Source: Nitrosomonas sp. (GTDB lineage: Bacteria; Pseudomonadota; Gammaproteobacteria; Burkholderiales; Nitrosomonadaceae). From it: a stretch of 64,000 bases of DNA. The notes under the pieces are model-generated. The model worked only from the letters and a program-made list of their open reading frames with translations, made no database searches and had not been told where the DNA came from. The DNA lies in assembly GCF_020852615.1 (NCBI RefSeq), contig NZ_JADZAJ010000015.1, positions 1 through 64,000 on the forward strand, given 5' to 3'. The translations under genes were made by a program, and so were the position numbers. Below are positions 18,967-26,766 of the stretch, in pieces. How positions within the stretch are numbered: position 1 is the first letter of the stretch; each line of letters starts with the position of its first letter.

Positions 18967-19643
18967 TCCAGCTCTCCGGCATCACCCGTATTTTTCACAT
19001 GGGGGATCAGGCTATTCATGCACTTAATCACATTGATCTGATAGTCGAATCCGGTGAATACGTTTCTATCATGGGACCATCCGGATCGGGTAAATCGACC
19101 TTACTGAATGTAATCGGATTGCTCGATCGGCCTGATAGCGGGCATTACCTGCTGGATGGCAGGGATGTCACCGATCTGTCAGAAACTGAGCAGGCACAGG
19201 TACGCAGAGAAAAGATCGGTTTTGTATTTCAGTCCTTCCATCTGATTCCCAGGCTGACAGCAGCAGAAAACATTGAACTTCCTCTGATACTGACCGGCAT
19301 ATCGCCTGCAGAGCGTAAAGCACGCATTACGGAAACGCTGCAGGCATTCAATCTGAGTGATCGTGCACATCATCGTCCGGCCGAACTGTCCGGCGGACAA
19401 CGTCAGCGCGTAGCCATTGCCCGCGCCACTATTTTGCGTCCAACCGCTTTGCTGGCTGATGAACCTACCGGCAACCTGGACCATCGCATCGGTTCGGAAG
19501 TCATTACCCTGCTGGAAGCGCTGAATCAGACAGGAACCACACTCATTGTAGTGACGCATGATCGGGAGCTGGGGTTACGTGCCCGGCGCCGAATCGCCAT
19601 GCGAGATGGTCAAATTGAGGCTGACGAACTAGAACCGGCATGA
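18963..19643 (+). CDS. ABC transporter ATPase, MacB/LolD type
   Basis: This 226-aa nucleotide-binding subunit has Walker A GPSGSGKSTLLN near residue 37, the ABC signature LSGGQRQRVAIARA, and Walker B ALLADEPTGNLD. The sequence is typical of the MacB/LolD/FtsE class, whose cycle drives mechanotransmission rather than classical alternating access. It overlaps the upstream adaptor and the downstream permease by 4 nt each (ATGA), so the proteins are made together. Confidence 0.95.
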   Translation: MIQLSGITRIFHMGDQAIHALNHIDLIVESGEYVSIMGPSGSGKSTLLNVIGLLDRPDSGHYLLDGRDVTDLSETEQAQVRREKIGFVFQSFHLIPRLTAAENIELPLILTGISPAERKARITETLQAFNLSDRAHHRPAELSGGQRQRVAIARATILRPTALLADEPTGNLDHRIGSEVITLLEALNQTGTTLIVVTHDRELGLRARRRIAMRDGQIEADELEPA

Positions 19644-20842
19644 AACTACAGGATATCCTGCTTTTTTCCCTCAAAACCCTCACCAGCCACTCTGTCCGTT
19701 CACTCCTGATCATGCTGGCCATGGCTTTGGGTGTGGCCGCAGTCATCATCCTGACGGCGCTGGGAGATGGTGCGCGCCAGTACGTCGTTAATGAATTTTC
19801 TTCAATCGGTACCAATCTGATTATTGTCCTGCCGGGCCGTGCCGAAACTGCCGGCAGCTTCCCCGGTGCTGTCATGGGGCAAACCCCGAGAGATTTGACA
19901 CTGGATGATGCTCACTGGGTGGGAAGATTGCCGCAAGTCAGCCGTTATGCCCCCCTGAATGTTGGAGTAGCCGAACTTTCCTCTGCCGGAAAACTGCGCG
20001 AAGTTACACTGATGGGAACTACAGTTGAAATTTTCCCGATTCGGCACATGAAGCTGGCCCAGGGTAATTTTCTTTCGAAAACGGGCGATAACAGTGCTCA
20101 GATTGTGCTGGGCGCTAAAATTGCACAGGAATTTTTCCCGGATGGCAATGCACTGGGGCAGCGTGTCCGCCTGGGCGACCGGCGTTTTCTGGTTACCGGT
20201 GTCATGGCCGTTCAAGGCGAATCCATGGGATATAATTCGGATGAACTGGTCATTATCCCGATCCAGCACGCCCAAACACTGCTCAATACCACTTCACTGT
20301 TTCGCCTGCTGGTCGAAACCCGTCATCACGACGAAATTGACAGTGTCAGGGAGGCAATACATCAAACCCTTATCCGGCGCCATGATGGCGAAGATGACGT
20401 GACTGTGATCGCTCATGATGCCGTGCTGGCCACATTTGAACGAATCCTGCGTGCACTGACACTGGGTGTTGCCGGCATTGCCGTCATCAGCCTTGCCGTT
20501 GCCGGCATTCTGGTCATGAATGTCATGCTGGTGTCCGTCAGCCAGCGCACAACAGAAATCGGTCTGCTTAAGGCAATTGGTACTCCGGCAGCAATCATTC
20601 GTCAGATTTTTCTGGCTGAGGCAGTCTGGCTTTCACTTACCGGTGCTTTAGCCGGGTTTGTGCTGGGCCAGGCAGGAAGCTGGCTGTTGCGCCTGATCTA
20701 CCCGCTGCTGCCCGCCTGGCCGCCACTCTGGGCCAATTTTGCCGGGATTGCCGTTGCCGTACTGTCCGGTATTCTTGCCGGATTACTGCCGGCGATCCGT
20801 GCAGCAAAGCTGGATCCGGTCACGGCACTTAGTAAACGTTAA
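19640..20842 (+). CDS. MacB/FtsX-type ABC permease (first)
   Basis: This 400-aa protein has an N-terminal helix (SLLIMLAMALGVAAVIILTA), a large periplasmic MacB-PCD domain, then three C-terminal helices of the FtsX domain with the conserved TTEIGLLKAIGTPAAIIRQIF segment. It differs in sequence from the second permease that follows, so the exporter is probably a heterodimer. It starts at the ATG overlapping the ATPase stop. Confidence 0.94.
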   Translation: MKLQDILLFSLKTLTSHSVRSLLIMLAMALGVAAVIILTALGDGARQYVVNEFSSIGTNLIIVLPGRAETAGSFPGAVMGQTPRDLTLDDAHWVGRLPQVSRYAPLNVGVAELSSAGKLREVTLMGTTVEIFPIRHMKLAQGNFLSKTGDNSAQIVLGAKIAQEFFPDGNALGQRVRLGDRRFLVTGVMAVQGESMGYNSDELVIIPIQHAQTLLNTTSLFRLLVETRHHDEIDSVREAIHQTLIRRHDGEDDVTVIAHDAVLATFERILRALTLGVAGIAVISLAVAGILVMNVMLVSVSQRTTEIGLLKAIGTPAAIIRQIFLAEAVWLSLTGALAGFVLGQAGSWLLRLIYPLLPAWPPLWANFAGIAVAVLSGILAGLLPAIRAAKLDPVTALSKR

Positions 20843-20850
20843 GCCTTGTA

Positions 20851-22050
20851 ATGAATTTTATTGAATCCCTGAAATTTGTTCTACAGGCACTAACCGCCAA
20901 CCCGAAACGTACATTCCTGTCTGCATCCGGCATTGCCATCGGGATAGCCGCTGTCATTCTGCTGACTGCGATCGGTACGGGAATACAGCGTTTTGTTCTA
21001 TCCGAGTTTACCCAGTTTGGAACCAACATTCTGAATATCACTCCTGGCAAGATCCGTACACGCGGTGCTTCAACAGGCTCAATCGGCAGTATGCGTCTGC
21101 TGACGATTGAGGACTCACTTGCTCTTAAGTCATCTCATCACGCGACATATACCAATGCTACTGTTACCGGTAATGCGGAAGTACGTGGCGGCGGCCGCAG
21201 CCGGCGTGTCACTGTATCCGGCCAGGGACCGGATTTTGATCGGGCATTCAATATGCACACCGCTATCGGCCAGTTTCTGCCAGCGGATGATCCGCGCAAC
21301 CCACGTGCTTTTGCGGTGCTTGGTGCTAAAGTGCAAAAGGAACTGTATGGTGATGCTAATCCGCTTGGTTTGGTATTGCAGGTAGGTGGCTCACGTTTCC
21401 GCATCATCGGAGTAATGGCGGCTAAAGGTCAGGTGCTGGGTTTTGATCTGGATGACACGGTTTACATTCCTACGGCCCGGGCACTGGAAATTTTTAACCG
21501 GGAAGGTGTAATGGAAATTCAGGTGGTCTATCCGCCAGCTGCCCAACTGGATGAAGTGATGAATGATATCAGGCGCATCATGGTCGAGCGGCATGGGCGT
21601 GAGGATTTTACAATCACACCGCAGCAGCAGATGCTTAGTACTCTGTCCACCGTCCTGAATGTACTGACTTTCGCTGTCGCAGTACTGGGTGGTATCTCAT
21701 TACTGGTCGGTGCAGTGGGAATGATCACGCTGATGCATATCGCAGTCAACGAACGAATGGCGGAGATCGGACTGCTCAACGCACTGGGAGCAAGCCCCAT
21801 GCGTATCCGTATCCTGTTTCTGTTGGAATCAACAGTACTCTCCACACTGGGCGGAATAATCGGGCTGTTGACAGGCTCGTGTATTGCAGGACTTCTGGGA
21901 GGATTGATCAGCGAACTGCCCGTCAGTATCCCATGGCGCTACGTCATCACCGCACTCATGCTATCAGGAGGTATCGGGCTGGCAGCAGGCGTGATTCCTG
22001 CCATGCGTGCAGCCCGACTCAACCCGGTAGATGCGCTGCGTGCTGAATAG
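20851..22050 (+). CDS. MacB/FtsX-type ABC permease (second)
   Basis: This 399-aa paralogue of the preceding permease has the same layout: an N-terminal span (TFLSASGIAIGIAAVILLTA), a periplasmic domain, and a C-terminal FtsX core with VNERMAEIGLLNALGASPMRIRILFL. It starts 8 nt after the first permease and closes the operon. It is convergent with the P460-type cytochrome gene, with only 4 nt between the stops, and no terminator is visible there. Confidence 0.94.
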   Translation: MNFIESLKFVLQALTANPKRTFLSASGIAIGIAAVILLTAIGTGIQRFVLSEFTQFGTNILNITPGKIRTRGASTGSIGSMRLLTIEDSLALKSSHHATYTNATVTGNAEVRGGGRSRRVTVSGQGPDFDRAFNMHTAIGQFLPADDPRNPRAFAVLGAKVQKELYGDANPLGLVLQVGGSRFRIIGVMAAKGQVLGFDLDDTVYIPTARALEIFNREGVMEIQVVYPPAAQLDEVMNDIRRIMVERHGREDFTITPQQQMLSTLSTVLNVLTFAVAVLGGISLLVGAVGMITLMHIAVNERMAEIGLLNALGASPMRIRILFLLESTVLSTLGGIIGLLTGSCIAGLLGGLISELPVSIPWRYVITALMLSGGIGLAAGVIPAMRAARLNPVDALRAE

Positions 22051-22054
22051 AATT

Positions 22055-22579
22055 TCAGTGGCTCTTTACGTAATCCACCAGTTTCTGGAAAGAAAACAGA
22101 TTGTCCTGTTTCTGCAGCGGAGTGTGGCACTGAGCACAATTCAAATCATTAGTTTTTGCAACACCAGCGGGATCATACAAGGCAAATCCCCAGCCACCTG
22201 AGCGATCATCTGCATTGTAAGCACTGTCCCAGTCATTCCTCTTTTCCATAACTGCTACTGCAGCCAGTTTATCGATGATAAACAGACCATCCGCACCAGA
22301 CAGGATTTTATCTTCAGCATCTTTTTTGGGTACATAGATTTCCATTACCACTACTGAACCGGGTGCAGCCTCTTCACCTTTCTTGTAACTCTCTACTGCA
22401 ATCTTATTTGCATAGAATTTCGCCAGCTGTGTCTGATTGGCACGATTAGCCACATCGTATTTTGTAAAAATCTGTTCATATTTTTCCGGGAACTTGACGA
22501 ATTCCGGGTTGCCGCCACCATAAGCGTGGAATGACAACGTCAAACCGATCAGAGCAGATAATCCGAAGCTTAATTTCAT
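22055..22579 (-). CDS. P460-fold c-type cytochrome (cytochrome c'-beta-like)
   Basis: This 174-aa periplasmic protein has a signal peptide (KLSFGLSALIGLTLSFHAYG) and a C-terminal haem-c motif CAQCH, the layout of the cytochrome P460/c'-beta family that handles hydroxylamine or nitric oxide in ammonia oxidisers. By my alignment from memory to Nitrosomonas europaea cytochrome P460, the lysine that cross-links to the haem (TVTVKELV) corresponds to a methionine here (SVVVMEIY). That would favour a c'-beta-like NO-binding role over hydroxylamine oxidation. ATG with AAAAGGAGAG upstream. No partner gene is adjacent. Confidence 0.85.
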   Translation of the reverse strand: MKLSFGLSALIGLTLSFHAYGGGNPEFVKFPEKYEQIFTKYDVANRANQTQLAKFYANKIAVESYKKGEEAAPGSVVVMEIYVPKKDAEDKILSGADGLFIIDKLAAVAVMEKRNDWDSAYNADDRSGGWGFALYDPAGVAKTNDLNCAQCHTPLQKQDNLFSFQKLVDYVKSH

Positions 22580-22860
22580 TTTTTCTCTCCTTTTTAAAAT
22601 TGCCAGGCAAGCAAATTACCAGTAAATATGAGTTGTCTTATCTCTCGTATAGAGAACAGAATCCGCACAGAAAACATGCAAACCCCGTTGGGTATCATAG
22701 ATATACTGCTACTATGAATCATGGAACCGGCAATCTGATCGTAGACATATCAGCCAGAATTTTAAGTATTCTGGAATTGCCAGTTGGAATGAATAAGCTG
22801 TCTACTTTATTTGTTCTGACAGAAGGACAGATGCTACTCCAACTGTTTTAAACAGTTTTA

Positions 22861-22936
22861 TGGTGCCGGCAGCAAGAATTGAACTCGCGACCTTCTGATT
22901 ACAAATCAGCTGCTCTACCAACTGAGCTATGCCGGC
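22861..22936 (-). tRNA. tRNA-Thr (anticodon UGU)
   Basis: Reading the minus strand from 22936, GCCGGCA pairs with TGCCGGC to form a 7-bp acceptor stem, followed by discriminator A and an encoded CCA (22861-22863). The D arm (GCTCAGTTGGTAGAGC), the anticodon arm CTGATTTGTAATCAG with TGT in the loop, and the T arm with GTTCAATTC are all present. Total length is 76 nt. No other tRNA lies next to it. Confidence 0.97.
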
Positions 22937-22956
22937 ACAAACTGGAAACAAGAACC

Positions 22957-23397
22957 TTATTTTACGATTCTTAAGAATGAAGACTTATCCCGGTTACTGT
23001 TAACAGGTGGAGCCGCTTGTTCATCATGCAGAACAGGGTGCTCTTTACTGCTTCCTAACTCCCCGGCAACTACTGTTTTATTGATCTCAGGTGTAAATGT
23101 AAGACCCTGACCAGATTCCTTGGAAAATATGGCATCTACTGCTCCAATCCCAATTTCAACTCTGGTTGAGGTACCATTAAAACGAGTGATAAAACAAATT
23201 TCTTCATTATTAACCAGCAAGTTGGTTGTTGCCTGGTAACTTATATTGAGAATTACTTTTCCATTCTGAAAGAATTCTGAAGGAATTCCTGAACATCCAC
23301 CTTCCAGTGCTGAAACATAAGGACTGTAGCCGTTATCGGTACACCATCCATGGATTGCCCGTACCAAATAAGGTTTGATTAAAATATCACCACTCAT
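22957..23397 (-). CDS. sspB: Stringent starvation protein B, ClpXP adaptor
   Basis: This 146-aa protein matches SspB. The N-terminal peptide-binding domain contains KPYLVRAIHGWCTDNGYSPY and ILNISYQATTNL. A variable linker follows, ending in a short tail (SFLRIVK) that in the family docks on the ClpX zinc domain. SspB delivers ssrA-tagged proteins to ClpXP. The ATG overlaps the sspA stop. The gene is last in the petABC-sspAB row. Confidence 0.95.
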   Translation of the reverse strand: MSGDILIKPYLVRAIHGWCTDNGYSPYVSALEGGCSGIPSEFFQNGKVILNISYQATTNLLVNNEEICFITRFNGTSTRVEIGIGAVDAIFSKESGQGLTFTPEINKTVVAGELGSSKEHPVLHDEQAAPPVNSNRDKSSFLRIVK

Positions 23398-23993
23398 TTG
23401 CGCATTAATTTCTCAGATGGTGTTAATGCTTCAACAAACAAAGGTCTACTAAAAAGCCTCTCAGCATATTTCAGCAACGGCGCCGCCTGCTTTGGTAACT
23501 TAATCCCATAGTGGTCCAATCGCCATAGCAAGGGAGCAATAGCAACATCCAGCATAGAATAATCATCCCCCAGCATATACTTCTGCTTATCGAAAATGGG
23601 AGCAATCATTGTCAGCCCATTTGCAATTTCAGTACGTATCTTGTCTGCCGCCTTCTGATCACCTTGTTCCAGAGATTCTATATGACAAAAAAGCTCTTTT
23701 TCAAACCGATGAAGCAACAGCCTTGCACGAGCTCGCATCACCGGTTCTGCCGGCATCAACTGTGGGTGAGGAAAACGGTCATCAATATACTCATTGATAA
23801 TATTTGCCTCATACAATATGAGATCCCTTTCAATCAGAATAGGAATTTTACTATAAGAATTAATTACAGCAATATCTTCAGGCATGTTGTTGGGATCAAC
23901 ATCAATTACCTGAAAATCCATATCCTTTTCATGCAATACAATTCTGCAACGATGGCTGAAAGGACAGGTTGCTGTTGAATACAATGTCATCAT
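23394..23993 (-). CDS. sspA: Stringent starvation protein A (GST-fold)
   Basis: This 199-aa protein has a GST-like fold: a thioredoxin-like N-terminus (LYSTATCPFSHRCRIVLHEKDMDF) and a helical C-terminus (YMLGDDYSMLDVAIAPLLWRLDHYGI). SspA binds RNA polymerase and sigma-70 in stationary phase. Two ATG codons stand side by side; the upstream one is used here. It lies downstream of petC, which is the common arrangement in betaproteobacteria. Confidence 0.95.
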   Translation of the reverse strand: MMTLYSTATCPFSHRCRIVLHEKDMDFQVIDVDPNNMPEDIAVINSYSKIPILIERDLILYEANIINEYIDDRFPHPQLMPAEPVMRARARLLLHRFEKELFCHIESLEQGDQKAADKIRTEIANGLTMIAPIFDKQKYMLGDDYSMLDVAIAPLLWRLDHYGIKLPKQAAPLLKYAERLFSRPLFVEALTPSEKLMRK

Positions 23994-24041
23994 AACTTCT
24001 GTCAGATAAAACCGATTACACAGAAACTGATTTTGGAGAAC

Positions 24042-24746
24042 TCAATGTATATCTCTCCAATACTCTTTCTTAAGTAAGTAGGTTAAACCCAGCATACCGA
24101 ACAGAAACAACAACACTGTTATCCCGAGCTCTTTACGATAAGATGCATGCGGCTCCCCCAAGTAGACCATGTAATTTACCAAATCTGCGACAAATCTGTC
24201 GTACTCTTCCTTGGTCATGGTACCCGGCCTGGTCAGAATCAAGTTCCTAGTCCCGGCATCAAGAGTTTGCCATCCTTGCAAATGGTGTAAAACGTGAGGC
24301 ATTGCAACTTTATCAAAAATCAGGTTATTCCAGCCACTATAGGTTGAAGTATCCTGATAGAAAGTACGCAAATAGGTATACAACCAATCAGCCCCACGAG
24401 CCCGTGCTATTACAGACAGATCAGGAGGTGTTACACCGAACCACCCTTCAGCTTCTTTTTTTCGCATCGCGGCTTCCATAAGGTCACCTGTTTTTTGTCC
24501 GGTACGAATAAGATCAGCGCGAATATCCTCCTCGCTCAATCCAATATCGCGATGGCGGTTGTAACGCATGAAATTAGCGCCATGACAAGTAAGGCAATAT
24601 TCCACAAAACTCTTCGCGCCTCGCTGCAGCGATTCCTTATCTCCCCTGTCTATAGGAGCCTTGTCCAATTTAACTTCCTGACCGGAAGAATGTGCGACAA
24701 ACGGTGCCAGTAATATGGCCAGCAGTAAAAATTTTATCATTCTCAT
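24042..24746 (-). CDS. petC: Cytochrome c1 of the bc1 complex
   Basis: This 234-aa protein has a signal peptide (MRMIKFLLLAILLAPFVAHSSG), a single haem-c site (YCLTCHG), the likely methionine ligand in VAMPHVLHHLQG, and a C-terminal anchor (LGITVLLFLFGMLGLTYLLKKEYW). It passes electrons from the Rieske protein to soluble cytochromes c. In ammonia oxidisers the bc1 complex links quinol from hydroxylamine oxidation to the terminal oxidase. Its ATG overlaps the petB stop (ATGA). Confidence 0.97.
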   Translation of the reverse strand: MRMIKFLLLAILLAPFVAHSSGQEVKLDKAPIDRGDKESLQRGAKSFVEYCLTCHGANFMRYNRHRDIGLSEEDIRADLIRTGQKTGDLMEAAMRKKEAEGWFGVTPPDLSVIARARGADWLYTYLRTFYQDTSTYSGWNNLIFDKVAMPHVLHHLQGWQTLDAGTRNLILTRPGTMTKEEYDRFVADLVNYMVYLGEPHASYRKELGITVLLFLFGMLGLTYLLKKEYWRDIH

Positions 24747-25990
24747 TTTGTTACATTCTTTGGTTCTGGTTTAGTTTTATCTATTTTGCTGTACCAAGGC
24801 ATCAGCAGGAAAAAAGCAAAATAAATTACAGTAAAGATTTGTGCCAGCAACGTATACAGAGGGGTAGGAGATTTAGTACCTAACCAGCCGAGTACGAAAA
24901 AGCTAATAACAAATAAAGTCAAGGCAAATTTAAAATATGGCCCTTTGTAGCGGATTGATTTAACCGGACTGCGATCCAGCCAAGGCAGGAAACAGAATAT
25001 AACTACCGCGGCAGCCATTAATATCACACCCCATAATTTGGCATCTACACCAAGGAAGTTCACGGTTACTGCACGTAACATTGAGTAATATGGGGTGAAA
25101 TACCATACCGGTGCAATATGATCAGGAGTATGTAAAGGGTTTGCCGGAATAAAATTATTATCTTCCAGAAAATATCCGCCCATTTCAGGAGCAAAGAAAA
25201 TAATTCCACAGAATACAATCAGGAACCCTATCACCCCAAAAATATCTTTAACCGTGTAATACGGATGAAACGGTATCCCATCAACAGGTATACCTGTATC
25301 AGGATTTTTATTGGCTTTGATCTCAATACCATCCGGGTTGTTGGAACCGGTTTCATGTAAAGCAATAATGTGAACAAATACCAGCACAACAATTAACCAC
25401 GGCAACGTCACCACATGATATGCAAAGAAGCGATTTAATGCTGCATCTGACAACATAAAATCACCAAGAATCCAGTTGGACAGCGTATCACCTATAACTG
25501 GTATTGCACCAAACATACTGACAATCACCTGTGCCCCCCAGTAAGACATCTGCCCCCATGGAAGAATATAACCGGTAAAGGCCAAACTCATTAAAACAAA
25601 AAATATTGCCATACCGATCAACCACAATAACTCACGCGGCTTGCGATAAGACCCATATAACATTCCACGGAACATATGCAGGTAGACCACCACAAAAAAC
25701 ATGGAAGCCCCTGTTGAATGCATATACCGGATCAGCCAACCAAGATCCACATCACGCATAATGTATTCAACTGATGCAAACGCCATACTTGCATCAGGCT
25801 TATAGCTCATGGTCAGAAAAATACCTGTCAGCAACTGATTAACGAGTACCAGCAGTGCCAGCGATCCGAAGTAATACCAAAAATTGAAATTCTTTGGCGC
25901 ATAATACTCAGACAAGTGTGCCTTCCAGGTCGCTGTTAAAGGAAAGCGTTTGTCTATCCATTCCATCATTGAATTTTGCTGTTTACTCAT
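24743..25990 (-). CDS. petB: Cytochrome b of the bc1 complex
   Basis: This polytopic quinol-oxidising subunit is about 415 aa. The signatures include GWLIRYMHSTGASMFF and FAYHVVTLPWLIVVLVFVHI with paired haem-ligand histidines, FTGYILPWGQMSYWGAQV, and a PEMGGYF motif in the position of the PEWY quinol-site loop. The track starts at a GTG inside petA. I prefer the ATG at 25990, one base after the petA stop (MSKQQNSMMEWIDKRFPLT), matching the usual N-terminus. Confidence 0.97.
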   Translation of the reverse strand: MSKQQNSMMEWIDKRFPLTATWKAHLSEYYAPKNFNFWYYFGSLALLVLVNQLLTGIFLTMSYKPDASMAFASVEYIMRDVDLGWLIRYMHSTGASMFFVVVYLHMFRGMLYGSYRKPRELLWLIGMAIFFVLMSLAFTGYILPWGQMSYWGAQVIVSMFGAIPVIGDTLSNWILGDFMLSDAALNRFFAYHVVTLPWLIVVLVFVHIIALHETGSNNPDGIEIKANKNPDTGIPVDGIPFHPYYTVKDIFGVIGFLIVFCGIIFFAPEMGGYFLEDNNFIPANPLHTPDHIAPVWYFTPYYSMLRAVTVNFLGVDAKLWGVILMAAAVVIFCFLPWLDRSPVKSIRYKGPYFKFALTLFVISFFVLGWLGTKSPTPLYTLLAQIFTVIYFAFFLLMPWYSKIDKTKPEPKNVTK

Positions 25991-25991
25991 C

Positions 25992-26597
25992 TTAGGCGGA
26001 CTCTTTACTGTCTGAGCCGACCAAAAGCCGGCTATCACTTAAATAGGTATAAGGAGGTACTACCAGATTAGAAGGTGCTGGAACATTTTTATAAACACGC
26101 CCGGCCAAATCAAACTTGGAACCGTGACAAGGACAAAAAAACCCACCAAGCCAATCAGGACCCAGATCGGCTGGTGCAATGTCTTTTCGATATACCGGAG
26201 AACATCCCAAATGTGTACAGACTCCCAGCACGACCAGGATCTCAGGTTTAATTGATCTTGTCGGGTTTTGTGCATACGATGGCTGTTGGTCCCGCTGTGA
26301 ATCCGGATCGGCCAGTTTGTCATTCAGCTTTTTCAGATCATCGAGCATTTCTGAAGTCCGCTTGAGTATCCAGACCGGTTTTCCACGCCACTCTGCCGTT
26401 AATAACATACCCGGCTCCAGCTTGCTGATATCTATATCTATAGGAGCTCCCGCAGCCTTGGCACGCTCGCTTGGCATCATACTGCGCAAGAATGGTGTTG
26501 CCACACCAGCGCCTGCAACAACACCAGCGACTGAGGTTGCTGCCAGCAAAAAGCGACGTCGCCCACTCATCTTTCCATTATCACCACTATCTGTCAT
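25992..26597 (-). CDS. petA: Rieske iron-sulphur protein of the bc1 complex
   Basis: This 201-aa protein has a twin-arginine-type N-terminus (SGRRRFLLAATSVAGVVAGAG) that also serves as the membrane anchor, then the soluble 2Fe-2S domain with CTHLGC and CPCHGS. It is the first gene of petABC. The promoter lies in 26598-26640, between this gene and the secA terminator. Confidence 0.97.
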   Translation of the reverse strand: MTDSGDNGKMSGRRRFLLAATSVAGVVAGAGVATPFLRSMMPSERAKAAGAPIDIDISKLEPGMLLTAEWRGKPVWILKRTSEMLDDLKKLNDKLADPDSQRDQQPSYAQNPTRSIKPEILVVLGVCTHLGCSPVYRKDIAPADLGPDWLGGFFCPCHGSKFDLAGRVYKNVPAPSNLVVPPYTYLSDSRLLVGSDSKESA

Positions 26598-26644
26598 TTT
26601 CTAACAATTCCATTTCATTAAATTCCTGTCAATCAGCAACAAAC

Positions 26645-26678
26645 TAAAAAACGACACCCAAGAGTACTGACTCTTGGG
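26645..26678 (-). terminator. Rho-independent terminator after secA
   Basis: A perfect 9-bp inverted repeat CCCAAGAGT/ACTCTTGGG encloses a 4-nt loop (26657-26678). On the minus strand it is followed within a few bases by GTTTTTTAG. It stands about 90 nt after the secA stop and separates secA from petA. Confidence 0.88.
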
Positions 26679-26766
26679 ACGATAACCTCACACGTTACAA
26701 GTGGGGGAATTTTAGCATAGTCCGCATCCGCTTAGATAGCCCGATTGCCAAACTTGAGCTATCTCT

